64,000 nucleotides of DNA, from contig NZ_CP053564.1 in NCBI RefSeq assembly GCF_013155125.1, positions 317,501 to 381,500 of the forward strand. The letters run 5' to 3'. Positions 52,501 through 61,275 of this stretch are shown piece by piece. Every line of letters starts with the position of its first letter. Within the stretch, counting starts at the first letter, position 1. The stretch is from Pseudonocardia broussonetiae (GTDB taxonomy: Bacteria; Actinomycetota; Actinomycetes; Mycobacteriales; Pseudonocardiaceae). The position numbers were made by a program, and so were the translations under genes. The notes beneath the pieces are model-generated. The model searched no databases. It had not been told where the DNA came from and saw only the letters and a list, made by a program, of their open reading frames with translations.

Positions 52501-53384
52501 ACCGAGCGCATCCGGAACGGCTCCAGCGCGGCGGCCAGCTCGACCGGGTCGCCGTCGCCGCTGTGCGCGAGGTGCGCGCCCCGGGCCTGGGCGACACCGA
52601 TGCAGCGCGGGCCGTCGAACAGGCCGCAGGCGTAGCGCACGGAGTCGTCGTCGAGCTCCAGCACGCCGACGCGGAGCTGGTAGATGCCCGGGTAGTGCAC
52701 CTCGTCGAGGTACTGCACCGACAGCGAGCTGGGCGAGAGGCCGTCGAGCGGGCCGCCCGTCGGGTAGCCGAGGACGTCGAGGTGCAGCTCGGCCAGGGCG
52801 TCCAGGTACCAGCCGGCGAGGGCGACGTTGTTGACGTGGCGGTTGGTGTCGATGTCGCCGAAGCGGGTGCGGATGTCGAGGCGGAACGGGTAGGCCTCGC
52901 GGACAGGCAGGTCGCGCTCGGGGCGCGGCGACGGCTCGCCCGCCACCCGCAGCACCTCCAGGGCGGCGCGGACGGCGTCGGGCAGCGGCGCGGGACCCTC
53001 GCCGGTGGCGTGCACGCTGACCGACTCGCCGGTGGCCACGCACTCGTCGCCCGCGAACACGGCGTAGGAGTAGGTGAACGAGGACGTGCCGATCCGGGTG
53101 ACCCCGAGCCCGATGCGGTAGCGGCCGGCCACGCGCAGCGGCGCCAGCACGTCGACCCGGACCGAGGCGAGGAGCAGGCGCATCTCCCCGCGCAGGCGGG
53201 TGCCGAGGTCGGCGCCGAAGGCGTCCTGCTCGACGGTGACGCGGGCGTCCTCGAACCAGCGGACGAGGGCGTCGCGCCCGATGCGCCTGCTGGGGTCGAG
53301 ATCGCTGTAGCGGGCCGGGTGCTCGACGAGCACGGGGAACGAGGCGGGGTCGAGTCGCAGCTGCGTGGACGTCACCGTCGCCAT
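52497..53384 (-). CDS. Tandem hot-dog acyl-CoA thioesterase
   Basis: 295 residues with two hot-dog domains: residues about 18-145 (HPARYSDLDPSRRIGRDALVRWFEDAR) and about 165-285 (RTRFGDIDTNRHVNNVALAGWYLDALAE, containing the HVNN motif and catalytic Asp). The tandem arrangement resembles acyl-ACP or acyl-CoA thioesterases of the FatA/YiiD-like type. ATG 53382-53384. A 15-bp perfect hairpin lies upstream. Converges on pncA. Confidence 0.83.
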   Translation of the reverse strand: MATVTSTQLRLDPASFPVLVEHPARYSDLDPSRRIGRDALVRWFEDARVTVEQDAFGADLGTRLRGEMRLLLASVRVDVLAPLRVAGRYRIGLGVTRIGTSSFTYSYAVFAGDECVATGESVSVHATGEGPAPLPDAVRAALEVLRVAGEPSPRPERDLPVREAYPFRLDIRTRFGDIDTNRHVNNVALAGWYLDALAELHLDVLGYPTGGPLDGLSPSSLSVQYLDEVHYPGIYQLRVGVLELDDDSVRYACGLFDGPRCIGVAQARGAHLAHSGDGDPVELAAALEPFRMRSV

Positions 53385-53427
53385 TGTGCCGTCACCCGGG
53401 CGAGTGAACGGTGTGACCCCGGACAGC

Positions 53428-53462
53428 CGAACGCCGCCCGTGCTGCTCACGGGCGGCGTTCG
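53428..53462. promoter_or_regulatory. 15-bp perfect hairpin upstream of thioesterase gene
   Basis: Arms CGAACGCCGCCCGTG (53428-53442) and CACGGGCGGCGTTCG (53448-53462) with a CTGCT loop. It lies 44 bp upstream of the thioesterase and about 320 bp upstream of dinG, where neither neighbour needs a terminator. The rest of the 395-bp gap (53385-53779) shows no ORF, tRNA or repeat; a leader or small RNA is possible. Confidence 0.5.
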
Positions 53463-53766
53463 AACGTACGAGCCTCCGGGCTACCAGGCGTGCGCAGATG
53501 GCCGTGTGGGCGGTCTCGGCATCGGGCGGCGGGTGTCGCCGACCGCTGCAGACCCACGGCGCTGATGCCTCGGCGGCGTGCTCCGCGTGGGTACCCGGCT
53601 GCTCGTACGGGAACGTCGACCGGGAGGACGGGATCTTCTCCACCGATCCGGCCTTGGCCTGCCGCCGTTCCGTGGGGCCATTTCTACTCGCGTGCGCCGG
53701 TGGTCACAAGAGAGTCACGGGGGGTGTGCGGCGAACGGTTCCGGTCCGGGCGCGCGGGCCGGCGGG

Positions 53767-53772
53767 TAGCCT
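53767..53772 (+). promoter_or_regulatory. -10-like TAGCCT before dinG
   Basis: TANNNT hexamer with 7 nt to GTG 53780, deciding the start within a longer open frame. Confidence 0.45.
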
Positions 53773-53779
53773 CCCGGGC

Positions 53780-55777
53780 GTGCCCGCCAAGACGTCCCTC
53801 CCCGGCGTGGCCGAGCTGTTGGAAGCCGCGGTCGAGGCCGTCGGCGGCACCCGGCGCGAGGGACAGGACGCGATGGTCCAGGCCGTCCGCACGGCGCTGA
53901 CCAACGGCGAGCACCTCGCGGTGCAGGCCGGCACCGGCACCGGCAAGTCGCTGGCCTACCTCGTGCCCGCGATCCACCACGCCGTCGACAAGGACCGCAG
54001 CGTCGTCGTCTCCACGGCCACGATCGCGCTCCAGCGCCAGCTCGTCGACCGCGACCTCCCCCGCCTCGCCAAGGCCCTCGCGCCCCTGCTCGGGCGGGCG
54101 CCGACGTTCGCGATCCTCAAGGGCCGGCGCAACTACCTGTGCCTCAACAAGCTGCACGGCCCCGACGACGTCGACCCGGCCGACGAGCTGTTCGACCCCT
54201 TCGCCGTGTCCGCGATGGGTCGCGCGGTGAAGCGGCTGCACGAGTGGGCCGACACCACGAAGAAGGGCGACCGCGACGAGCTGGTGCCCGGCGTCACCGA
54301 GGCGGTGTGGCGGCAGGTGTCGGTCACCGCGCGGGAGTGCGTGGGCGCGTCAAAGTGCCCGGTGGGCGACGACTGCTTCGCCGAGCTGGCCAAGGCCGAG
54401 GCGGGCAGGGCCGACATCGTCGTCACCAACCACGCGCTGCTCGCCATCGACGCGCTCGAGGGCCGTCCGGTGCTGCCCGAGCACGACGTCGTCGTCGTCG
54501 ACGAGGCGCACGAGCTGGTCGACCGCGTCACCGGCGTCGCCACCGCGGAGCTGACGTCCGGCACGGTCGGCGCGGCCGCCCGGCGGCTGGGCAAGCTCGT
54601 CGACCAGGCCGTGGCCGACCGGCTCGCCGAGGCGGGCGAGGGCCTCGCGATGGTGCTCGACGACCTGCCGCCCGGCCGCTGGGACGCCCTGTCCCCCGCG
54701 GCGTCGGGGGTGCTGACGACGATCCGCGACGCCGCCGGCGAGTGCCGCCAGTCGCTCGGGCCCGAGCGCCGGGAGGACCCCGAGGGCTCGGCGGCGCGCA
54801 AGCTGGCGCTGGCCGCGCTCGACGAGGTGTCCGAGGTGGCCGTCCGGCTGCTCGACGCGTTCTCCGAGCCCGACCCGTCGAAGCGGCGCGACGTCGTGTG
54901 GCTGGGCGAGCAGGGGCCCGACGGGTCGCGGCACAAGGTGCTGCGCGCGGCGCCGCTGTGGGTGGGCGGGCTGCTGCGGGAGCGGCTGTTCGGCCGGTCG
55001 ACGGTGGTGCTGACCAGCGCCACGCTCGCGCTGGGCGGCAACTTCGACGCGCTCGCCCGGCAGTGGGGGCTGCCTCCGTCCGATGCGCCTTCGGAGGACT
55101 CGGACGCCCCGAAGTGGTCGGGCATGGACGTCGGCTCGCCGTTCGCGCACGCGCGCAGCGGGATCCTCTACGTCGCCAAGCGCCTGCCCCCGCCCGGGCG
55201 CGACGGCCTCTCCCCCGCCACGCTCGACGAGATCGCCGGGCTCGTGGAGGCCGCGGGCGGGCGCACGCTGGGCCTGTTCTCGTCGACGCGGGCGGCCAAG
55301 CAGGCCACCGAGGCGCTGCGCGGGCGGCTGGACACCCCGCTGCTGTGCCAGGGCGACGACTCCACGATGCAGCTGGTGAAGAAGTTCGCCGAGGACGAGA
55401 CCACGTCGCTGTTCGGCACGCTGTCGCTGTGGCAGGGCGTCGACGTGCCGGGGCCGTCGCTGTCGTGCGTGATCATCGACCGCATCCCGTTCCCCCGGCC
55501 CGACGACCCCCTCGTCGCCGCCCGCCAGCGCGCCACCGACGCCCGCGGCGGCAACGGCTTCCTGTCGGTCTCGGCCACCCACGCCGCCCTCCTGCTCGCC
55601 CAGGGCGCCGGCCGCCTGCTGCGGGGCATGGACGACCGCGGGGTCGTGGCGATCCTCGACTCCCGCATCGCCACCGCCCGGTACGGCGGCTTCCTGCGCG
55701 CCAGCCTCCCCCCGTTCTGGGCGACGGACGACCGGGAGAAGGTCCACGCGGCCCTGAGGCGGTTGCGGGGGGCCTGA
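53780..55777 (+). CDS. dinG: DinG-family ATP-dependent helicase
   Basis: 665 residues, XPD-like SF2 helicase. Walker A GTGTGKS, four Fe-S cysteines (YLCLNKLHG, then CVGASKCPVGDDCF), DEAH box VVVDEAHEL, motif III TSATLALGG, and C-terminal motif VI LAQGAGRLLRG. It unwinds 5'-to-3' and handles R-loops or damaged forks. GTG 53780 fits the leaderless hexamer and conserved MPAKTSLP start. It matches Rv1329c, the last member of the mycobacterial-type block. Confidence 0.94.
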   Translation: MPAKTSLPGVAELLEAAVEAVGGTRREGQDAMVQAVRTALTNGEHLAVQAGTGTGKSLAYLVPAIHHAVDKDRSVVVSTATIALQRQLVDRDLPRLAKALAPLLGRAPTFAILKGRRNYLCLNKLHGPDDVDPADELFDPFAVSAMGRAVKRLHEWADTTKKGDRDELVPGVTEAVWRQVSVTARECVGASKCPVGDDCFAELAKAEAGRADIVVTNHALLAIDALEGRPVLPEHDVVVVDEAHELVDRVTGVATAELTSGTVGAAARRLGKLVDQAVADRLAEAGEGLAMVLDDLPPGRWDALSPAASGVLTTIRDAAGECRQSLGPERREDPEGSAARKLALAALDEVSEVAVRLLDAFSEPDPSKRRDVVWLGEQGPDGSRHKVLRAAPLWVGGLLRERLFGRSTVVLTSATLALGGNFDALARQWGLPPSDAPSEDSDAPKWSGMDVGSPFAHARSGILYVAKRLPPPGRDGLSPATLDEIAGLVEAAGGRTLGLFSSTRAAKQATEALRGRLDTPLLCQGDDSTMQLVKKFAEDETTSLFGTLSLWQGVDVPGPSLSCVIIDRIPFPRPDDPLVAARQRATDARGGNGFLSVSATHAALLLAQGAGRLLRGMDDRGVVAILDSRIATARYGGFLRASLPPFWATDDREKVHAALRRLRGA

Positions 55778-55924
55778 CGGCCGGCCCCACGCCCTCTGCA
55801 CCTTGCCCACCCTCGCCACGCACCCCCTCCGCCCGCCACGCACCCGCCCGCCCCGCCACGGCCCGCCGCCCCACTGCTCCGCGCGCCCCACCCAGCCGGG
55901 CGCCCTCGCGGCACCCCGTCAGTT

Positions 55925-56130
55925 GGCAGTGGAGTGGCTTTACTGTCACTGGGCGGCAGTGGAGCCACTCCACTGTCACCGGGGTGAGGGGGTGGGCGCG
56001 GCGCGCGGTGTCGCGCCGCGCACGCCCGCGCCCCCGCCGCGCCGCCCGCCCGCGCCCCTCGCGGCACCCGCCAGATGACAGTGGAGTGGCTTTACCGTCA
56101 CTGGACGGCAGTAAAGCCACTCCACTGTCA
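55925..56130. repeat. Two copies of a palindromic repeat between dinG and the winged-helix gene
   Basis: Copy 2 has perfect 20-bp arms, TGACAGTGGAGTGGCTTTAC (56076-56095) and its complement (56111-56130), around 15 bp. Copy 1 (55925-55979) has the same sequence with several changes and an imperfect stem. About 25 bp upstream of each copy is conserved as well (CTCGCGGCACCC), so the repeat unit is about 80 bp. The rest of 55778-56246 is low-complexity G/C sequence with no gene. Confidence 0.85.
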
Positions 56131-56246
56131 CTGGGGTGGGGGGTGGCGCGGCGCGGCGCGCGGGGGAGGGGGGTGGGCGCGTGCGGGTGGGCGCGGCGCG
56201 CGGGGGGTGGGCGTGGCGGGTGCGGGTGGGGTGGGCGCGGCGCCTG

Positions 56247-57440
56247 TCAGGCCAGGAGGGCCGCTTGCACGGGAGCGGGGAAGCGCACCGAGAACCGGAC
56301 GTCCCCCAGCAGCTCCTCCAGCTCCCCGGCGTGCCGCTCCAGCTCCGCCCGCGCCGCCTCGCCCACGTCCTCCAGCAGCCGCATCGCGATCCGGCCGTCG
56401 GCGCGCTGCACCCAGCTCCCCACGATCCGGCCGTCGACCCACAGGCAGGGGCCGCCGTTGCCGTTGCGGTCGAAGAGCAGGGGGACGTGGGCGGGGTCGA
56501 GGTGGAAGGCGCGCTGCTTCCAGCCCATCGTCGACGGGTCGAGGCCGGGCAGCAGGCGTGCGCTCGGCGGAGCGTCGGGCGTGGGCCCGAGGTCGTCGGG
56601 CAGCGCCCGGCCCTCGACGAACCGGCCGTCGCCCTCCTCGACCTCCACCGCCACCGCCCCGACGTCGAGCAGCGCCCGCTTCGTGGTGGCGGCGGTCCAG
56701 CCGGCCCACCACTGCAGGTCGGCACGGGTGGCGGGGCCGTAGGCGCGCAGCCATCGCGCGGCGAGCCCGGCCGCGGCCGCGCGCGTGTCCAGCTCGCCGA
56801 ACCCGCCCGGGAACCACTCCCGGGTCGACGCCCAGCGGTACTGCCCGTTGATCCACGTGCCGGTCGGCCGGGCCCGCAGCACCCGCCCCTCGAACCCCAG
56901 CTGCAGCAGCACCCGGCTGTGCGCGCCCTGCGTCGTGGCGTACGCGCCGCCGCCGACGGGGACCGGCCGGGCCAGCTCGGGCAGGGCCGCCCCGATCTCG
57001 CGGGCGGTGAGCGGGCCCGACGCCACCAGCAGCTCGTCGACGGCCACGGCCGCGTCGGCCAGCCACCGCTCCGGCGCGGCCACTCCGCCGGCCTCCAACA
57101 TCGCCAGCAGCGCCCGCCGCTGCGCCGGCACGAGCCCGAGGGTGGCGGCGTGGTGGGCGAGCCGGGCCGTGTCGTGCCCGAGCACCCACAGCGTGCGGCG
57201 CATCGCGTGGTGGCGCAGCAGCGCCCGCTCCCCGAACAGCGCGTGCTCGAGCGGCGCCAGGTCGGGCGTGCGCATCCGCGCGGCCACCGACAGGTACACC
57301 GAGACGGGGTCGGTGGAGTGCAGCGCCACGAGGCCGTCGGTGATCGCGACGACGTCGTCGGTGCGCTCCTGCGGCACGTGCCGGTGCCGGAGGGCGAGCC
57401 GGGCGCGACGCTCGGCGGCGTCGAAGCGTCGGAGTGTCAC
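56247..57440 (-). CDS. Winged-helix DNA-binding domain protein (HTH_42/AlkZ-like)
   Basis: 397 residues of the HTH_42 superfamily: ERRARLALRHRHV start, helical PVSVYLSVAARM and RTLWVLGHDTARL, then tandem winged-helix parts (PLTAREIGAALPEL) and the C-terminal LLFDRNGNGGPCLWVDGRIVGSW typical of these proteins. Some members are DNA glycosylases that unhook interstrand crosslinks, such as AlkZ/YcaQ; the QΦQ catalytic motif is not clear here. GTG 57438-57440 is used. A long shadow ORF runs past it. Confidence 0.78.
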   Translation of the reverse strand: MTLRRFDAAERRARLALRHRHVPQERTDDVVAITDGLVALHSTDPVSVYLSVAARMRTPDLAPLEHALFGERALLRHHAMRRTLWVLGHDTARLAHHAATLGLVPAQRRALLAMLEAGGVAAPERWLADAAVAVDELLVASGPLTAREIGAALPELARPVPVGGGAYATTQGAHSRVLLQLGFEGRVLRARPTGTWINGQYRWASTREWFPGGFGELDTRAAAAGLAARWLRAYGPATRADLQWWAGWTAATTKRALLDVGAVAVEVEEGDGRFVEGRALPDDLGPTPDAPPSARLLPGLDPSTMGWKQRAFHLDPAHVPLLFDRNGNGGPCLWVDGRIVGSWVQRADGRIAMRLLEDVGEAARAELERHAGELEELLGDVRFSVRFPAPVQAALLA

Positions 57441-57550
57441 GATCGCGAGCCTCCCACCCGGCCCGGACAGGACTCGCGGCGGCGCTGTCCGATCCCTCGC
57501 TGCCCGTTCGTCATCCTGGTGACCGCACGACAGGACGCGAAGGAGCACCG

Positions 57551-57874
57551 ATGCGCTACATGATGTTCGTCTGCACCGATCCCGAGCCCGACGCCGACAC
57601 CACCGACGACGCCGAGGCGTGGGTCCGCACGAACGACGCCGCCGCCCGCCGCGTCGACGGCGACCGGCTCGGCCCGGTGTCGGCCGCCACCACCGTCCGC
57701 GTCCGCGGGGGCGAGCTGCTCGTGACCGACGGCCCGTTCGCCGAGACCAAGGAGCTGATCGTGGGCTACGACGTCCTGGAGTGCGCCGACCTCGACGAGG
57801 CCATCGAGGTCGCCCGCGCGCACCCGATGGCGCGGATCGGGCGGCTCGAGCTGCGGCCCTTCTGGTCGCCGTGA
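57551..57874 (+). CDS. DGPF-domain (YCII-related) protein
   Basis: 107-residue YCII-like/DGPF protein: MRYMMFVCTDPE start, the DGPFAETKELIVGYDVLE motif, and AHPMARIG near the end. These proteins are encoded directly ahead of ECF42-type sigma factors, as here: the next gene overlaps its stop codon (GTGA). Its role is not known. AGGAG lies 5 nt upstream of ATG 57551. Confidence 0.88.
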   Translation: MRYMMFVCTDPEPDADTTDDAEAWVRTNDAAARRVDGDRLGPVSAATTVRVRGGELLVTDGPFAETKELIVGYDVLECADLDEAIEVARAHPMARIGRLELRPFWSP

Positions 57875-59082
57875 CCCCGGCGCACGACGCCGTCGCGACC
57901 GCGGGTGCCGACGCGCACCCGCGGATCGTGGCGGCCCTGATCCGGATCACCGGCGACTGGACCCTCGCCGAGGACTGCGCGCAGGACGCGCTGTCCGCCG
58001 CGCTGCTGCGCTGGCCCCGCGACGGCGTGCCGGCCAACCCGGGCGGCTGGCTGATGACGACCGCCCGCAACCGGGCGGTCGACGTCCTGCGCCGCGCCGC
58101 GGTGGAGCGTCGCACGCTCCACGAGCTCGCCGCCCTCGTCCCCGACCACACCGACGGACCCGCGCAGGAGGGCATCGTGGACGACCGGCTGCGGCTCGTG
58201 TTCACCTGCTGCCACCCCGCGCTCGCTCCGGAGGCCCGGGTGGCGCTGACGCTGCGCACCGTGTGCGGCGTGCCGACCGCCGACATCGCGCGGGTCCTGC
58301 TCGTCACCGAGAGCGCGATGACGCGGCGCCTGACGCGCGCGAAGACCCGGATCGCGCAGGCCGGCATCCCCTACCGCGTGCCGGAGGGGGCCGCGCTCCA
58401 GGAGCGGCTGCCCGGCGTGCTCGCCGTCCTGTACGTGCTGTTCACCACCGGCTACGACACCGACGGCGAGCCCGCCTTCGCCGAGGAGGCGATCCGGCTG
58501 GCGCGGCTGCTGGGGTCGCTGCTGCCCGGGCGCGCCGAGGTCGTCGCCCTGCTCGCGCTGTTCCTGCTGCAGCACTCCCGCCGCGCCGCGCGCCGCGACG
58601 CCGACGGCGCCCTCGTGCCGCTCGACCGCCAGGACCGCACCCGGTGGGACCACGCCGCGATCGACGAGGCGCTGGCCGCGCTCGCCACCGTCGAGGGCGA
58701 CGGCCCGTACGCGCTGCAGGCCCGGATCGCGGCCCGGCACGCCACCGCCGCCGACGTCGCCACGACCGACTGGGCCGGGATCGCGCACTGCTACGACGCG
58801 CTGGCCGCGCTGGGGCCGTCGCCGGTCGTCGAGCTCAACCGGGCCGTGGCGCACGGCTACGCGCACGGCCCCGACGCCGGGCTGGCCCTGCTCACGCAGC
58901 TGCGTGCGGCAGGAGGGCTCGACGAGGGCGTCGCCACCACCGTCGAGGCCGACCTCGTCGCCCGCCAGGGCCGTGCCGCCGAGGCCGCCGCGCTGTTCCG
59001 CCGCGCCGCCGGCCTCGCCCGCACCGCGAGCGAGCGGCAGGCGCTGCTCGTCCGCGCCGACGCGCTGCATCCGGACCGCTGA
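57871..59082 (+). CDS. ECF42-type RNA polymerase sigma factor
   Basis: 403 residues: region 2 (TLAEDCAQDALSAALLRWP and NRAVDVLRRAAVERR), region 4 (ARVALTLRTVCGVPTADIARVLLVTESAMTRRLTRAK) and a C-terminal half of about 210 residues with TPR-like helices (LFTTGYDTDGEPAFAEEAIRLARLL). The extension and the coupled DGPF gene are hallmarks of the ECF42 group, which lacks a classical anti-sigma factor. GTG 57871 overlaps the DGPF gene TGA. Targets usually include the DGPF genes themselves. Confidence 0.9.
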   Translation: MTPAHDAVATAGADAHPRIVAALIRITGDWTLAEDCAQDALSAALLRWPRDGVPANPGGWLMTTARNRAVDVLRRAAVERRTLHELAALVPDHTDGPAQEGIVDDRLRLVFTCCHPALAPEARVALTLRTVCGVPTADIARVLLVTESAMTRRLTRAKTRIAQAGIPYRVPEGAALQERLPGVLAVLYVLFTTGYDTDGEPAFAEEAIRLARLLGSLLPGRAEVVALLALFLLQHSRRAARRDADGALVPLDRQDRTRWDHAAIDEALAALATVEGDGPYALQARIAARHATAADVATTDWAGIAHCYDALAALGPSPVVELNRAVAHGYAHGPDAGLALLTQLRAAGGLDEGVATTVEADLVARQGRAAEAAALFRRAAGLARTASERQALLVRADALHPDR

Positions 59083-59089
59083 CGGGTCC

Positions 59090-61249
59090 TCAGCCCGCCG
59101 ACGCCACCCACGCCAGCAGCGCGGCCCCGTCACGGGTGGCCAGGACCTCGGCCAGCTCGGGACCGCGCCCGTCCGGCACCCGGAACAGCCCGCCGACGAA
59201 CCGCCGGCCCGACCCGCCCGGCCCCGATCCGTCCGGCCCCGACCCGTTCACCGGCGACCCGTCCGGCACCGCACGGGCGCACAGCAGCGCCCCGGCGACG
59301 AGCTCCCGCCCGGCCGCCCGCTCCGTCACCTCGACGACGCCGCCACCCGCCAGGTCGCGCACGGTCAGCCCGTGCGGGCGCACCTCGACGACCTCGTGCA
59401 CCGCGCGGTCGACCTCCGTCCACGACGCCGCCAGCTCCGCCTCGTCCGCGGGCAGCAGCGGGCCCCGCTCGGCGAGGAACTTCCCGAACCAGCCGCCCTC
59501 GTGCAGCACGACGTCGAGGGTCAGCGGGTCGGCCAGCGCCACGGCGGGGTCGGGGTCGCGCAGGGCGGCGTAGTCGTAGACGTCGCCGTCGGTGCCCCCG
59601 CGCCGCTCCAGGTAGGCCAGGGCCTTGCGGTGCAGCCACGGCACCCGCTCGGGCAGCGGCGGCACGGCGGGACGGCCCGCGTGGCACTGCTTGTACTTGC
59701 GGCCGGAGCCGCACCAGCACGGGGCGTTGCGCCCGGGCTCGGGACCGGTGGCGGCCGCGAACCGGCGCACCATGGCGAGGTCCGGGTCGTCGTCGGGTAG
59801 CTCCAGCTCGCTCCACCGCCCGTAGGCCGCGGCCGCCTCGCCGCGGTCGGACTCGTACCAGGCCAGCCGGTCCTCCACGAGCCCCCAGCCGCGGCCGGCG
59901 AGGCTCGCGGCGCGCAGGTGCGCCTCGGCGTCGCGCACCCGCCCGTCGCGCTCGGCCGCCACCGCCGCCACGTACTCGGCCACCGCCGCCCGGCCGCCGC
60001 TGCCCGCCACCGCGACGAGCCGCTCGCCCGCCGCGACCAGCGCCGCGATCCGCTCCGGGGTCTCGTCGCCGGCGAGCTCGTCGACGACGCCGACCAGCGT
60101 CGCCGGGTCCTCCAGCAGCTCCAGCGCCTCGCGCAGCGCGGGCGCACCGGACGCCGGGTCGGCCAGCAGCTCGTAGGCCGTGGACGCCTGCGCGGCGCGC
60201 TCCGTGCCCACCGCGTCGGCCAGGCGCACCTGCACGCCGAACGCCTCGCCCCGGACCCAGGCGGCCTCCTCGTGCGCGAACTCGCCGTCGCGGTGCTGCA
60301 GCCCGGTGGCCGCCGCCAGCTCGACGAGCGGGGGCCGCGGGCGCCCGAACGCGGCCGGGTCGCGCGCCAGCACGGCGAGGACGAGGTCCTCCGCGGCGAG
60401 CGGCAGGCCGGTCTCCTCGGTCTCCTCGTCGTAGGCGGTGCGAGTGGTCATCAGCAGCGCGGGCCCGGCGACCGGCTCGTCGTCGACCGCCTCCACCGAC
60501 ACGGCGCCGTCCGGGGCGACGCGGACGGCGAGCAGGTCGCCGGGCCGGTGCGCGGAGAGCCAGCCGGGCGGGCCGGCCCAGGAGCCGTCGTCGCCGTAGG
60601 AGAGCGCGGCCCCGTCGACGGTTGGCGCGGTGGTGCGCGCGAACACCGCGAGATCGGTGAGCAGGTCGAGCCGGTCGCCGTCGCGCTCGTCGGCGCTGAG
60701 GCGGTGGGTGAGCGCGATCCCCTCGGTGAGCGCGTCGACGTGCACGACGAGGTCGGGCGACAGCAGGACGACCGGGCTGTCCGGGTCGTCGTGCAGCCGC
60801 TCCTCGGCCTGGTCGGTGAGCCGGGCGGCGTCGTCGGGGTGCAGGTCCAGCCGGGCGATCATGTGTACCGCGAGCTCGCCGATCGGCACGGGACCGTGCT
60901 CGCGGGCCAGGTCGACGAACGCGGCGGCGAGCGCGTCGGGCCCGGGAACGGGCAGCCGGTCGAGGACGGCGACGGGATCGGCGCTCTCCCCGTCGAACAC
61001 GATCGCCCCGACGAGCTGGTCGAGCGCGTCCTCGCGGGTCAGGCCGGCGTCGAGCAGCCGCTGCGCGGTGCGCCAGACGTCGGGGTGCTCGCCGCCGAGG
61101 ATCTGCCCGGCCACCGTCGCGCGCAGCTCCAGCTCGCGGTCCGACGCGCCGGGGCGGTCGGCGTCGAGCAGGTCGGCGCACTCGTCGGGCGTCGCGGGCA
61201 CGGCGTCGGGGACGGTGCCGAACAGGAATCGCAGCGGGGCCTCGTCCAC
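59090..61249 (-). CDS. SEC-C motif protein of unknown function
   Basis: 719 residues. The SEC-C zinc-binding motif GRNAPCWCGSGRKYKQCH (Cys-x-Cys...Cys-His) lies at about 530-550. The N-terminal part (about 20-110) resembles DUF1841-type helical repeats (HPDVWRTAQRLLDAGLTREDALDQLVGAI), the middle is rich in Ala/Glu, and the C-terminus (about 565-719) is unrecognised. SEC-C proteins interact with ribosomes or SecB-like chaperones in some cases. There is no clear function here. ATG or GTG at 61249; the start is uncertain. Confidence 0.7.
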   Translation of the reverse strand: MDEAPLRFLFGTVPDAVPATPDECADLLDADRPGASDRELELRATVAGQILGGEHPDVWRTAQRLLDAGLTREDALDQLVGAIVFDGESADPVAVLDRLPVPGPDALAAAFVDLAREHGPVPIGELAVHMIARLDLHPDDAARLTDQAEERLHDDPDSPVVLLSPDLVVHVDALTEGIALTHRLSADERDGDRLDLLTDLAVFARTTAPTVDGAALSYGDDGSWAGPPGWLSAHRPGDLLAVRVAPDGAVSVEAVDDEPVAGPALLMTTRTAYDEETEETGLPLAAEDLVLAVLARDPAAFGRPRPPLVELAAATGLQHRDGEFAHEEAAWVRGEAFGVQVRLADAVGTERAAQASTAYELLADPASGAPALREALELLEDPATLVGVVDELAGDETPERIAALVAAGERLVAVAGSGGRAAVAEYVAAVAAERDGRVRDAEAHLRAASLAGRGWGLVEDRLAWYESDRGEAAAAYGRWSELELPDDDPDLAMVRRFAAATGPEPGRNAPCWCGSGRKYKQCHAGRPAVPPLPERVPWLHRKALAYLERRGGTDGDVYDYAALRDPDPAVALADPLTLDVVLHEGGWFGKFLAERGPLLPADEAELAASWTEVDRAVHEVVEVRPHGLTVRDLAGGGVVEVTERAAGRELVAGALLCARAVPDGSPVNGSGPDGSGPGGSGRRFVGGLFRVPDGRGPELAEVLATRDGAALLAWVASAG

Positions 61250-61275
61250 GCCGCGCAGCGTAGTTCCGGGGCCCG

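Noticed and set aside
53498..53779. N-terminal extension of DinG
   Set aside because: The upstream part of the frame has no homology signs, and the TAGCCT hexamer 7 nt before GTG 53780 fits the conserved start.
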